A DNA stretch of 46,285 nt. Source: Pseudomonas juntendi. Its GTDB lineage: Bacteria; Pseudomonadota; Gammaproteobacteria; Pseudomonadales; Pseudomonadaceae. Every line of letters begins with the position of its first letter. Positions within the stretch are counted from its first letter, which is position 1. The stretch covers positions 1-46,285 of the forward strand of contig NZ_BLJG01000109.1 of NCBI RefSeq assembly GCF_009932375.1, written 5' to 3'. The position numbers were made by a program, and so were the translations under genes. Of this stretch, positions 1 through 8,465 are shown one piece after another. The notes beneath the pieces are model-generated. The model searched no databases and was not told the DNA's origin. It worked only from the letters and a program-made list of their open reading frames with translations.

Positions 1-32
1 GCAGCCTGTACAGGCTGCGGGCTTTTTCTTTT
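1..32 (+). terminator. Rho-independent terminator of a gene left of the window
   Basis: Bases 1-8 and 11-18 form a perfect inverted repeat (GCAGCCTG/CAGGCTGC) followed by GGGCTTTTTCTTTT. This is a classic intrinsic terminator for a rightward transcript entering from outside the window. The GGG before the T run suggests the stem continues further left. The 151 bases from here to the hydrolase stop codon contain only a small hairpin near 112-124 and no gene I can support. Confidence 0.8.
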
Positions 33-183
33 ATCTGGCCAGAATAATCATTTGAGCCTGCCCGCCTCCTGCGCAAACTGGGCCAGGTGTTTTGCTGAAA
101 CGCCTGAGTCGGCCTGTTTCAGGCACCTCCAAGCTTTATCGTAAAAGCTGGGAAGTGGCTGAAAAACCACAGGACCCTTGCAG

Positions 184-1341
184 TCAGGCGAGGCGACCAC
201 CGAGGGTTTCAGCGACCCAGTCGGCTATATAATGGCCAGCGTTGATACTGTTATCGAAGCTTGAGTGCTGTACCCCCCCCATACGCTCATCGAAAATCTT
301 CAGCTCGCGTTTTGGGCTGTTGACCAGTTGCTCGTAGGTGCGTTCGGCCCACTTGACGGGAATCTGCGAGTCCCTAGCGCCGTGGGTAACGAGAAATGGG
401 ACCTTGATGCGATCCAGCACGCCGTCCAAGTGCACGTTCTCGGCGATGCGCATGAAGTCCTCCATGTCCTTAGCACCCCATACCCATTGAACGTGAGCCC
501 AATAGTGCGGTACCGGAAAGCTACCTTCCTTCTCCAGGCGGCGCTTTTGTACATCGCGCCAGTCATGGTTCGCCCCCCAGACCACGCCGCAGGCGAAGCG
601 CGGTTCGAACGCCACTGCACGCGGGCAGTAATACCCACCAAGGGAAACGCCTTCCATGCCGATACGCTTGGCATCGACGTCGTTGCGGGTTTCCAGCCAG
701 TCCACCACACGGCTCGCCCAATGTTCGCTGTCGTACCGCGCGGTCAGGTGATGCAGGCGCAATGCCTCTCCGGTACCCGGCTGATCGATGATCAAAGAGG
801 ACACACCACGTTTGGCCAGCCAAGCGGGCAGGCCAACGCGATACTTCATTTCCTTGGTTGAGTCCAGTCCGTTGACCTGAACCAACAGCGGAGCCGCTCC
901 AGTAACACCTTCGGCGCGTACAAGCAGGCCGGACAGATGCGCCCCCTCATAGGGTATTTCTACCCGCTCGCAGTTTTCCTTGGACAACTCAATGCTGCGA
1001 GCGAAGGTTTGTAACACGCGTTGATAAAGCGCTTCGCGACCTGGAGCGCCATGAGCCTGAAGGCGCTCGCAGGTCAGGTAGTAAGTCGATGCCCGGCTGT
1101 ATTTCTCGCCCGCTGAGAACAGGCGCCCTGCGGCTTCATCTTCCTCGGCCATGCTGCAAAGCTTGTCGGCCATTTTTGCCCAGGTCTCGCGGAAGGCCGC
1201 AGTACCGGCCGCATCCGGATGCTTGGCAGCTTCAGCGAGCGGTTTGCACATTTCTTCGATTTCGCCGATGCGCGCGCCCATCTCTATGGCCAGGTTGACG
1301 GAAAGATCCCAGACGTAGTTGGTAGGGAAGTAACGGAACAT
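184..1341 (-). CDS. Alpha/beta hydrolase, probable C-C bond hydrolase (dihydroxypseudooxynicotine hydrolase-like)
   Basis: This 385-residue cytoplasmic protein has a long helical N-terminal region (about residues 1-130) before an alpha/beta hydrolase core. The nucleophile elbow is GVSLGG with Ser233; Asp324 (GARDSQ) and His359 (VQHSS) complete a plausible triad. The layout matches the FrsA/2,6-dihydroxypseudooxynicotine hydrolase group, whose named member splits a carbon-carbon bond beside a dihydroxylated aromatic ring. It starts 91 bases downstream of the LysR gene on the same strand and is probably co-transcribed. ATG 1341 is chosen because AAAGGA precedes it by about 9 bases. I infer that it hydrolyses a ring-cleavage or acyl-phenol intermediate of the divergent pathway. 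A plain esterase is the alternative. Confidence 0.8.
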   Translation of the reverse strand: MFRYFPTNYVWDLSVNLAIEMGARIGEIEEMCKPLAEAAKHPDAAGTAAFRETWAKMADKLCSMAEEDEAAGRLFSAGEKYSRASTYYLTCERLQAHGAPGREALYQRVLQTFARSIELSKENCERVEIPYEGAHLSGLLVRAEGVTGAAPLLVQVNGLDSTKEMKYRVGLPAWLAKRGVSSLIIDQPGTGEALRLHHLTARYDSEHWASRVVDWLETRNDVDAKRIGMEGVSLGGYYCPRAVAFEPRFACGVVWGANHDWRDVQKRRLEKEGSFPVPHYWAHVQWVWGAKDMEDFMRIAENVHLDGVLDRIKVPFLVTHGARDSQIPVKWAERTYEQLVNSPKRELKIFDERMGGVQHSSFDNSINAGHYIADWVAETLGGRLA

Positions 1342-1432
1342 TCTTGTTGTCCTTTGAGGTCGTCTGACACGCCCGCCTTGCAGGCGTAGTGCTGAGTCAC
1401 CTTAAGGACCCATTCGGCAAGTTGGCCAATCG

Positions 1433-2380
1433 TTACTTTGGATGCGAGGTATCACGCGCCGCGATGCCTGGGGGCGAGAGATCGACCGTCTTGATGAATT
1501 CGTGAATACGTTCGCGCAGCCATCGGTGCATGGGGTCCCCGTCCATGCTGCGGTGCCATAGCATGAATTCCCGCATGGCCGGAATCTTCACAGGCGTTGG
1601 GAGAATACGTAGTGGCAGATATCTGGCGTAGAGGTATGCCAGCCTACGGTGCATGGTGGCGATGCGCTGAGTGCCCACCACCAACTGCGCAACGGTATTG
1701 AAGTCGTGGGTGATCACCTCCAGGCGGCGATTGAAACCGTACTGGGTCATGAACCATTCTTCAATACTTGAACTGCGGTTGCGACCGAAGCCAACCGAGA
1801 TGTGTCCCAGTTCCATATATTGCTCGAGCGATAATTGCTCCCCCACCAAGGTATTGCCGGCCCAGACCACGCACACGTGTTCTTCCTCGAACAGCAGGTG
1901 CGATGGGTGTCCTTCGATTACGTAACGTTCAGGAACGATCATCAGGTCGATTTCACCACGGACCAATAAGTCGCCATCGTTAGGCGCGATCATGTCGAAG
2001 GTAATGTGGGGAGCCTGCTCGTGAATTTTCTGTATCACCTGCGAGAACAGTACGGTGATCAGATAGTCAGAAGCCATCAGCTTGAAGTGCCTTTTGCTTG
2101 AGACCGGGTCGAACAGCTGTTTGGTGGTGATGGACGAGCGAATGGTCAACAGCACTTCGCGTACCGGCTTGGCCAGCTCCAGTGCATAAGGTGTGGGCTG
2201 CATCTTGCGGCCGACTTGCACCAGTAATTCGTCCTCGAAAAATGTCCGTAAGCGACCCAGCACCCCGCTTGTGGCTGACTGAGTCATATGGAGGCGTTCG
2301 GCCGCGCGGGTGATGTTCTGCTCTTCCAGCAGTACATCCAATGCGACCAGCAGGTTCAGGTCGAGGTGGTTGAAGCGCAT
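1433..2380 (-). CDS. LysR-family transcriptional regulator, NodD/FdeR-like
   Basis: The protein has 315 residues, normal for LysR. Its N-terminus (MRFNHLDLNLLVALDVLL) resembles the start of the NodD/NahR subgroup, with a winged HTH over residues 6-65 and an effector-binding domain after about residue 90. An open frame continues 82 codons upstream, but ATG 2380 is the start because the family motif begins there and the extra residues run through the control region. NodD proteins sense flavonoids, and FdeR of the Herbaspirillum naringenin operon is, as I recall, NodD-like. It is divergent from the extradiol dioxygenase gene across 281 bases that carry two nod-box-like elements. It probably activates that cluster in response to an aromatic inducer and may regulate itself. 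Confidence 0.88.
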   Translation of the reverse strand: MRFNHLDLNLLVALDVLLEEQNITRAAERLHMTQSATSGVLGRLRTFFEDELLVQVGRKMQPTPYALELAKPVREVLLTIRSSITTKQLFDPVSSKRHFKLMASDYLITVLFSQVIQKIHEQAPHITFDMIAPNDGDLLVRGEIDLMIVPERYVIEGHPSHLLFEEEHVCVVWAGNTLVGEQLSLEQYMELGHISVGFGRNRSSSIEEWFMTQYGFNRRLEVITHDFNTVAQLVVGTQRIATMHRRLAYLYARYLPLRILPTPVKIPAMREFMLWHRSMDGDPMHRWLRERIHEFIKTVDLSPPGIAARDTSHPK

Positions 2381-2399
2381 GGCATAGATCCTGATCGTT

Positions 2400-2446
2400 G
2401 TATTTATTTTCAAGATACATTTGCCGCCAACTATGGCTTTAGTCAA
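2400..2446 (+). promoter_or_regulatory. LysR operator / nod-box-like element 1
   Basis: GTAT (2400-2403) and ATAC (2415-2418) form a palindrome with an 11-base spacer, extended to TGTAT/ATACA, matching the LysR T-N11-A rule. TTAGTCAA follows at 2439-2446. It begins 19 bases upstream of the LysR start codon, so it could serve autoregulation as well as the rightward promoter. It shares layout with the elements at 2500 and 3954. Confidence 0.6.
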
Positions 2447-2499
2447 CCTGCCCTGCACCACGATCGAGCTATGTCGCCTGCAGATGGGCGAGTGACGAT

Positions 2500-2545
2500 G
2501 TATTGCGTTTGTCGATACCTCGCATCCCCATACGTGATTGGTCCT
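2500..2545 (+). promoter_or_regulatory. LysR operator / nod-box-like element 2
   Basis: GTAT (2500-2503) and ATAC (2515-2518) repeat the 11-base-spacer palindrome exactly 100 bases from element 1. A further ATAC lies at 2530-2533 and TTGGTC at 2538-2543. The block from GATAC to TTGGTC aligns closely with element 3. It lies 116 bases upstream of the dioxygenase start codon, where an activator site is expected. Confidence 0.65.
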
Positions 2546-2661
2546 CATTGTCTGTTTTGCCTCATCTTGATTGCCAAGTCGCGGCGCTGGTGAGCTGCCC
2601 GGCTTCCACCACCGGCGGCTCGCCAACTCGCCGGAAGAACAATTTCAATGGAGTGGTAGTC

Positions 2662-3603
2662 ATGAACATCATTGGCCTTGACGCGCTGGTATTTGGCGTC
2701 GATGACATTCGGGCTTGTGCCGACTGTCTGCGCGATTACGGTCTGGCCGCCATCGAACTAAGCGAAGAAGGCGGGCGGTTTGAAGCGCTCGATGGTACGG
2801 CCATCATTATTCGTCGACACGACGATCCGGCTCTGCCCCCCGCTATGGGGCCGGCACCTTCCCTTCGCGAAACAGTCTATGGGGTCGGGGCCTCGACCGA
2901 CCTCGACGCCATTGCCGAGGAGCTTGGACGTGACCGGGCTGTGGTGCGTGATGCCCAGGGTGCCTTGCACAGTGTCGACGACCTGGGTTTCGCCTTGGCG
3001 TTTCAGGTTACTTGCCGACGTGCCTTCGACGCTGAGGCTGATCTGACCAATGCCCCCGGTTTTGCTCCCCAGCGCCCGGCCAACAAGCCAGGTATCACGC
3101 CGGATATGCCAGCACTCCCACGTACGCTGTCGCACGTGGTGTATTTCGTACCTGATGCCGCGAAGGGCGAAGCGTTCTACCGAGATCGCCTGGGTTTCGT
3201 CACCACCGATACCTTCGTTGGAGTCGGCCCTTTCATGCGCACTGGTGCAATGGTCGACCACCACTGCCTGTTCATGATCCAGACGCCGCCCCATATGCGC
3301 GGTTGCGAACATTTTACCTTCCATATGGGCAGTGGTACCGAGGTGCTACTGGCTGGTCGGCGGTTCGAAGAAAAGGGTTGGACCAGCTTCTGGGGGCCGG
3401 GCCGTCATCTGTTCGGCTCCAACTGGTTCTGGTACTTCAACAGCCCGCTGGGTTGTCATATCGAATACGACGCAGACATGGACACTCATGATGATCAGTG
3501 GGTGGCCCGTCAAGCACCGATGTCCGCGGATAACTCGCAGCTTTTCCTCTTCTCCTCCAGGGAGAAGTGGGCACCCGGTGGTCCGCCGCCAAAGCACGGT
3601 TGA
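2662..3603 (+). CDS. VOC-family extradiol ring-cleavage dioxygenase (FdeC-like)
   Basis: This 313-residue protein carries two vicinal-oxygen-chelate modules, about residues 1-125 (degenerate) and 150-300 (catalytic), like type I extradiol dioxygenases. His158, His217 and Glu268 are spaced as expected for the 2-His-1-Glu Fe(II) site, so it probably inserts O2 beside adjacent phenolic hydroxyls and opens the ring. The longer frame starting at 2503 is rejected because GGAGTGG sits correctly before ATG 2662. It is first in the rightward cluster, two bases ahead of the Rieske ferredoxin gene, with the FAD hydroxylase gene next. That order fits hydroxylation followed by ring cleavage. Substrate identity (flavonoid A ring or another polyphenol) is inference. 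Confidence 0.82.
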   Translation: MNIIGLDALVFGVDDIRACADCLRDYGLAAIELSEEGGRFEALDGTAIIIRRHDDPALPPAMGPAPSLRETVYGVGASTDLDAIAEELGRDRAVVRDAQGALHSVDDLGFALAFQVTCRRAFDAEADLTNAPGFAPQRPANKPGITPDMPALPRTLSHVVYFVPDAAKGEAFYRDRLGFVTTDTFVGVGPFMRTGAMVDHHCLFMIQTPPHMRGCEHFTFHMGSGTEVLLAGRRFEEKGWTSFWGPGRHLFGSNWFWYFNSPLGCHIEYDADMDTHDDQWVARQAPMSADNSQLFLFSSREKWAPGGPPPKHG

Positions 3604-3605
3604 GC

Positions 3606-3947
3606 ATGTTTGTCGCGCTTTGCCGGCTCGATGAGCTGGTGGAGGGGCAGTCGCGTGGATTCGACCCGTTGCAGCGTGGCAAAGATAGCCTGTTTGCCCT
3701 GCGTCACGCTGGTGTCTTCTATCTCTATCGCAACAGTTGCCCGCACCTGGATGTACCTCTGCACTATCGCAAGGACCGCTTTCTGTCTGCCGATGGTTCT
3801 CGAGTCATCTGCTACGCGCATGGCGCCCAATTCGAGCCCGATACCGGCCTTTGCGTGTTCGGACCCTGCTTGGGAGAGCGATTGGTAGCCGTGCCCTGGA
3901 GGGAGAGGGGAGGTTGGCTGACGGTCGATGAGCGGGTATTGCAGTGA
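3606..3947 (+). CDS. Rieske [2Fe-2S] ferredoxin
   Basis: This small protein (113 residues) has the two Rieske cluster motifs: Cys45-Pro-His47 and Cys69-Tyr-Ala-His72. It lacks a signal peptide and membrane segment, so it is a soluble ferredoxin. Only two bases separate it from the dioxygenase stop codon, implying tight co-expression. No Rieske oxygenase alpha subunit or ferredoxin reductase is encoded nearby, so its partner is probably the extradiol dioxygenase, where it could keep the iron reduced much as XylT-type ferredoxins do. FdeD of the naringenin pathway is a similar case as I recall. ATG 3606 is preferred over an upstream in-frame start that would overlap the previous gene. Confidence 0.85.
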   Translation: MFVALCRLDELVEGQSRGFDPLQRGKDSLFALRHAGVFYLYRNSCPHLDVPLHYRKDRFLSADGSRVICYAHGAQFEPDTGLCVFGPCLGERLVAVPWRERGGWLTVDERVLQ

Positions 3948-3953
3948 GTTGAG

Positions 3954-3999
3954 GTATCGCGATCGGCGATACATCGAATCCATACATGCGATTAGTCAA
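3954..3999 (+). promoter_or_regulatory. LysR operator / nod-box-like element 3
   Basis: GTATCGC (3954-3960) and GCGATAC (3966-3972) form a perfect 7-bp inverted repeat around five bases. This gives ATC-N9-GAT, the core I recall for NodD nod boxes, and GTAT-N11-ATAC as in elements 1 and 2. A further ATAC is at 3982-3985 and TTAGTCAA at 3992-3999. It sits in the 142-base gap between the ferredoxin and monooxygenase genes, so the second half of the cluster probably has its own promoter under the same regulator. Confidence 0.65.
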
Positions 4000-4089
4000 A
4001 TTCCTGGTTTGGCCAGAAGCTGGTGGCCAAGGCTGCACAGCACCACCACCAGCGGCCATTTCAAATAAGAACAAGAAGCGAGAAGTTAC

Positions 4090-5214
4090 ATGAATTCAGT
4101 CAAGACAGTCTTGGTCGTCGGGGGTGGAATCGGTGGTCTTTGCGCAGCCATCGCCCTACGACGCAAAGGTATCGCCGTCGACCTGGTCGAATTGAAATCC
4201 GAGTGGACGGTGTACGGTGTCGGCATCATCCAGCAGAGCAATGTCGTGCGTGAGATGTCACGGTTGGGTCTGCTTGATGCCTATCTCGATGCGGCCTATG
4301 CCTTCGAAGATGTTGCCATCTACACCACCGATGGGCAGCCACTGGTGCGCATCCCAGGTCAGCGTCTGGCCGGTCCACAATACCCTGCCAATGTTGGTAT
4401 TTCCCGACGTGCCCTGCACAAGGTACTGAGCGAGACGACCATCGAACTGGGTGCCAAGGTACGCTTGGGCACCACTTTGCAATCGATGGAACAGGATGAA
4501 CGCGGCGTCGATGTGGTGTTCACCGACGGCACCCGCGCACGCTACGACCTCGTGGTAGGGGCCGACGGCTTGTACTCCAAAGTGCGCGAGATGCTGTTCG
4601 GCAACAAGTACATGCCGCGTTTCACCGGCCAGTCGGTGTGGCGTTACAACTTCCCGCGTATGCCGCAGATCGATCATCTGGCGAACTATCAGGGACCTGC
4701 GGGCAATGCCGGCTTGGTACCGTTGTCCGATGAGCTCATGTACATGTTCACCACTTCTCATGAGCCAGGCAATCCTTGGATGCCCAATGATTCTCTGGCT
4801 GCCGAGATGCGTCAGCGCCTGCAAGGCATGGGAGGGCTGATTGCCGAGTTACGCGAGCAGATCGCCGACAACGGGCAGGTAGTCTACAAGCCCCTAGAAG
4901 CTGTGTTCGTCAACGAACCTTGGTATCGCGGCCGTGTCGTGATCATTGGCGACGCTGCGCATGCCACCACTCCACATCTGGGCCAGGGTGCCGGCATGGC
5001 CATCGAGGATGCTTTGGTGCTTAGCGAGGAACTGACTGCCGAAGGAGATATTGGGCAGCAGTTGGCGCGCTTCATGGCCCGGCGCTTCGAGCGCTGCAAG
5101 TATATCGGCGAAAAATCTCTCCTGGCGGGTGAGAAGGAGATGGCGCGTGATCGCGACTTCGACCGTATTGGGCTTGTCAAGGAAATGCTGGAAGTTACTG
5201 CCAGGCCAATCTGA
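4090..5214 (+). CDS. FAD-dependent aromatic monooxygenase (group A hydroxylase, FdeE-like)
   Basis: The 374-residue protein shows the three group A fingerprints: GxGxxG at residues 11-16, the DG motif (VVGADG, about 155-160), and the GD motif (GDAAHATTPHLGQG, 287-300). Such enzymes use NAD(P)H, FAD and O2 to hydroxylate phenolic rings, here presumably to make the vicinal diol cut by the upstream dioxygenase. Length and motifs resemble salicylate and 3-hydroxybenzoate 6-hydroxylases, and FdeE, the naringenin 8-hydroxylase. A GAGAAG sequence precedes ATG 4090. It has its own nod-box-like element 91 bases upstream. The exact substrate cannot be read from sequence. Confidence 0.88.
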   Translation: MNSVKTVLVVGGGIGGLCAAIALRRKGIAVDLVELKSEWTVYGVGIIQQSNVVREMSRLGLLDAYLDAAYAFEDVAIYTTDGQPLVRIPGQRLAGPQYPANVGISRRALHKVLSETTIELGAKVRLGTTLQSMEQDERGVDVVFTDGTRARYDLVVGADGLYSKVREMLFGNKYMPRFTGQSVWRYNFPRMPQIDHLANYQGPAGNAGLVPLSDELMYMFTTSHEPGNPWMPNDSLAAEMRQRLQGMGGLIAELREQIADNGQVVYKPLEAVFVNEPWYRGRVVIIGDAAHATTPHLGQGAGMAIEDALVLSEELTAEGDIGQQLARFMARRFERCKYIGEKSLLAGEKEMARDRDFDRIGLVKEMLEVTARPI

Positions 5215-5235
5215 GGCCTTTAACCCGGCCGTGCT

Positions 5236-5254
5236 CGCCGGCATGCCGCCGGCG
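5236..5254 (+). other. GC-rich hairpin between monooxygenase and DUF1302 genes
   Basis: CGCCGGC (5236-5242) and GCCGGCG (5248-5254) pair around five bases. No T run follows, so this is a weak terminator or an mRNA-stabilising stem. The rest of the 137-base gap becomes A-rich just before the DUF1302 ribosome binding site. Confidence 0.4.
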
Positions 5255-5351
5255 TGAATTCGGTGCGGCGCTTCATACGATTCGAGTCGCCTTGCAGCGA
5301 TGCGTGAACAAAGCAAAAAACTCTCATAAAAACAAAAAGAGGTTTATATCG

Positions 5352-7034
5352 ATGGCAAATCGAGAGCTCGTTGCACCCTGGCGAAAGCTGGCTGCCGACC
5401 GCCTGACCCTTGCCGCAGCGCTGCTGGCATGCACCAACCAGGCGGTTGCATTTCAGATCGATACTGCAAACCCCGACCTCAGTCTGCGCTGGGATAACAC
5501 CGTCAAATACAGCGCCGCTTGGCGTATGCAGGATCGCAGCAGCAAGCTATCCGAGGGTCAAGTTGCGCGTAACCAGGATGATGGCGATCGCGCCTTTGGC
5601 AAAGGCCTTATTTCCAATCGGCTCGACATTTTCAGCGAACTGGACATGGGGTTTCGCGATTTCGGTGCCCGTGTCAGCGCCGCCGGCTGGTACGACACTG
5701 AGTATCAAGAACACAATGACAACAATGATCCCGCCCGGGCTAACCAGCGTTCGGTAGCTTACGATGCGTTTACCGACGACACCCGTCATTTGCATGGAGG
5801 TGACACCGAACTACTCGACGCCTTCGCCTACTGGAATGGCGAGCTGGCCAATAGAGCCCTGTCGGTGCGCCTGGGCCGCCATGGCCTGGTATGGGGCGAA
5901 AGCATGTTTTTTGGTGCTAACGGCATTGCTGGCGGGATGGCGCCCGTGGATGTGGTCAAGGCGATTTCCGTGCCCAACACCCAGTTCAAAGAGATCACCC
6001 GTCCGGTCAGCCAAATCTCCACGACTTATCAACTCACGGATGATCTTTCCCTGGGCGCCTTCTACCAGTTCGAGTGGGAGGAAACCCGCTTGCCAGGTGC
6101 AGGCAGCTACTTCTCCGTAAGCGACACTATCGGCGAGGGCAATGAGCGCCTGGTCGTAGGCGACCCGTTTCCCGCCTTTCTCGGTGGTAACCCGAATAGT
6201 CCATCAGCGTTTTTCCACGGTAAGGACAAGAAGGCCAAGAGCTCAGGTCAGGGCGGTGTGCAGTTGCGCATCACTGACGATACGGTTGAATACGGCCTGT
6301 ACGCCATCCAATACCACGACAAGTCACCCAAGCTTTACCTCAAACCCAGCACCACCCCCGAGTTCAGCACCGGAAAGATCGGTGAGTATTACTGGGTCTA
6401 TCCTGAGGATATCCGGGCACTGGGCGCCAGCTTCATTACCACGGTGGGTGAATACAGCTTCGCAGGTGAAGCCTCCATGCGCTGGAACATGCCACTGGTT
6501 TCCAATGGCCAGACGGTCCTGCCCGGCGTGGCCGCGGACAATAACGATGATGCCCTTTACGCGATTGGCCGAACCGCCCATGTCAACCTGAACATGATTG
6601 CGTCCTTCGGGCCGAATTTAATTGCGCAAGAGTCGGGGCTGGTCGCCGAAATCGCCTGGAATCGCCTACTCAAAGTTACCGAGAATCGCAGTGCGCTGGA
6701 CCCCAATGCGACTGACGACGCGGTGGGCCTGAAGCTGGTGTACACCCCCACTTACCGGCAGATCATGCCTGGCATCGATCTCAGTGTGCCAATTGGTATC
6801 AGCTACTTCCCCATGGGTAAGTCCGCTGTGGTCGGCTCTTTCGGCCCTGACAAGGGCGGTGACGTCAACATTGGCGTGAGTGCCACCTACCTCGACCGCG
6901 TCACCCTTGGCCTGACTTACACACACTATTACGGCCCCGAGGACACCAATCTGAACTCGGCCAGCCAGTTCAATTACAAGCAGTCGTTGAAAGATCGCGA
7001 TTACTTGGCCTTCTCCGTGAAAACCACATTCTGA
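5352..7034 (+). CDS. DUF1302 family outer-membrane protein
   Basis: The product is 560 residues with an N-terminal export signal (hydrophobic stretch ending in TNQAVA, about residues 18-34) and then the conserved beginning of DUF1302 proteins, rich in alternating polar/aromatic strands. It ends in an aromatic residue (VKTTF), as outer-membrane barrels do. DUF1302 proteins are predicted barrels found beside DUF1329 genes and linked to handling hydrophobic substrates. ATG 5352 follows AAGAGG; the longer frame at 5292 is less likely because it would bury the signal. It is separated by 11 bases from the DUF1329 gene and starts the envelope module of region A. Substrate specificity is unknown. Confidence 0.85.
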   Translation: MANRELVAPWRKLAADRLTLAAALLACTNQAVAFQIDTANPDLSLRWDNTVKYSAAWRMQDRSSKLSEGQVARNQDDGDRAFGKGLISNRLDIFSELDMGFRDFGARVSAAGWYDTEYQEHNDNNDPARANQRSVAYDAFTDDTRHLHGGDTELLDAFAYWNGELANRALSVRLGRHGLVWGESMFFGANGIAGGMAPVDVVKAISVPNTQFKEITRPVSQISTTYQLTDDLSLGAFYQFEWEETRLPGAGSYFSVSDTIGEGNERLVVGDPFPAFLGGNPNSPSAFFHGKDKKAKSSGQGGVQLRITDDTVEYGLYAIQYHDKSPKLYLKPSTTPEFSTGKIGEYYWVYPEDIRALGASFITTVGEYSFAGEASMRWNMPLVSNGQTVLPGVAADNNDDALYAIGRTAHVNLNMIASFGPNLIAQESGLVAEIAWNRLLKVTENRSALDPNATDDAVGLKLVYTPTYRQIMPGIDLSVPIGISYFPMGKSAVVGSFGPDKGGDVNIGVSATYLDRVTLGLTYTHYYGPEDTNLNSASQFNYKQSLKDRDYLAFSVKTTF

Positions 7035-7045
7035 GGATCGCGCAC

Positions 7046-8410
7046 ATGGCTAGTCAGTTTGCACTCAAGACGTTTTTCCTGACGCTCGCAGGAGCGATGG
7101 CCCTGAGCTTGCAGCCGGTGATCGCTGCTACCGCCGACGATCTTGGCAAAAGCCTGACACCGTTCGGCGCCGAAGCATCCGGCAACGCCGACGGCAGTAT
7201 CCCTGCCTGGACTGGAGGCATGACCACGGTCGATCCCTCCTACAAACCCGGAGGCAAACGTGGCGATCCATTTGCCTCGGAAAAGCCGCTGTTCAGTATT
7301 ACCGCGAAGAACATGGCCCAGTACGAAGGCAAGATTAGCGATGGCACCAAAGAGATGCTCAAGCGCTACCCAGACACTTATCGCCTGGATATCTACCCGA
7401 CGCACCGTACGGCGGCCGCACCTCAGTGGGTGTACGACAATACGGCAAAGAATGCCCGGAACGCCAAGCTGGTCGAGAGCAGTGCGGGCCTGATTCCTGA
7501 GGGCGCTTATGGGGGTATTCCGTTCCCGGTACCGAAAAACGGCAGCGAGGCGATGTGGAACCACCTCCTGAACTGGCGTGGTACACCGTTGGCCATGGAC
7601 TTCCGGCATTACCTGGTCACTGCCGAGGGTACGCCAGTCATGACTACGGACGGCAAGGCCATCCAAGAGATGCCCTATTACTACCCGGAAGGTTCGGCAG
7701 ACAAGTTCGATGGCGATTATTGGTTGTTCCGATTGACCAACGTGGGGCCAGCCCTACGTGCGGGCGAGCAAATCATGGGGCGCACCAACCTGAACGGCGA
7801 TAAAAGCCAGGCTCACGTCTATCTGGCGGGTCAGAGACGTGTACGCAAGCTGCCCAACGCCTGCTGCGACACGCCGACTCCGGCCACCGCTGGCGTCATG
7901 TCCTTCGATGAGTTGAATGTATTCCAAGGTCGCATGGACCGCTTCAACTGGAAGTTGGTGGGCAAGCAGGAAATGTACATCCCCTACAACACGAACAAAG
8001 TGCAAACCGCGAGCAACCCAGAAGATGTGCTGGGCAAGCACCATATGAACCCGGATTACGTGCGCTGGGAGTTGCATCGCGTGTGGGTCGTCGAGGCAGA
8101 GATTGCCCCTGGCAAGCGCCATCAGTTGCCGAAAGGGCGCTACTACCTCGACGAGGACACTTGGCAGGCCATTCTGGGTGATCGCTGGGATGCCAACGGC
8201 CGACTGTCGAAGAGTCTCTGGTCGCTGCCAGCTGTCATGCCGGACATCCCTGCAGTGGCTCAACTTTCCTCAGGTTTCTACGACCTGACCTCCAACACCT
8301 GGTTCATCCAGAACCTCTATGCGGGCAAGGCACAGCAGTACGCGATCGTCGATCGCTATAAGTCCTCCGAGTTTTCGCCAGCAGCGATGGCCGGCCGAGG
8401 CGTGCGCTAG
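7046..8410 (+). CDS. DUF1329 family exported lipoprotein-carrier-like protein
   Basis: The 454-residue product has a signal peptide (hydrophobic residues about 6-24, cleavage near PVIA-A) followed by the family signature in which a LGKSLTPFGAE segment precedes GNADGSIPAWTGG. DUF1329 proteins are believed to adopt a LolA/LolB-like fold and always travel with DUF1302. I infer a periplasmic shuttle or outer-membrane-associated partner for a hydrophobic compound. GAGGATCG precedes ATG 7046. A paralogue of similar length lies at 33642 in region C, sharing the same N-terminal signature and an internal HRVWVVE block. No lipobox cysteine is seen. Confidence 0.85.
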   Translation: MASQFALKTFFLTLAGAMALSLQPVIAATADDLGKSLTPFGAEASGNADGSIPAWTGGMTTVDPSYKPGGKRGDPFASEKPLFSITAKNMAQYEGKISDGTKEMLKRYPDTYRLDIYPTHRTAAAPQWVYDNTAKNARNAKLVESSAGLIPEGAYGGIPFPVPKNGSEAMWNHLLNWRGTPLAMDFRHYLVTAEGTPVMTTDGKAIQEMPYYYPEGSADKFDGDYWLFRLTNVGPALRAGEQIMGRTNLNGDKSQAHVYLAGQRRVRKLPNACCDTPTPATAGVMSFDELNVFQGRMDRFNWKLVGKQEMYIPYNTNKVQTASNPEDVLGKHHMNPDYVRWELHRVWVVEAEIAPGKRHQLPKGRYYLDEDTWQAILGDRWDANGRLSKSLWSLPAVMPDIPAVAQLSSGFYDLTSNTWFIQNLYAGKAQQYAIVDRYKSSEFSPAAMAGRGVR

Positions 8411-8419
8411 AGCCTGATC

Positions 8420-8440
8420 GGGAGGGCCATGAGTCCTCCC
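8420..8440 (+). other. Intercistronic hairpin
   Basis: GGGAGG (8420-8425) and CCTCCC (8435-8440) pair around a nine-base loop, just after the DUF1329 stop codon and 25 bases before the YCF48-like gene. No T run follows. It may stabilise the upstream message or lower expression downstream; this is inference. Confidence 0.4.
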
Positions 8441-8465
8441 TGTTCGATGCAGTTCGAGGTGAATG

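Noticed and set aside
2503..2661. Extended N-terminus of the dioxygenase
   Set aside because: It would cover the nod-box-like element; a ribosome binding site and the VOC domain start at 2662.
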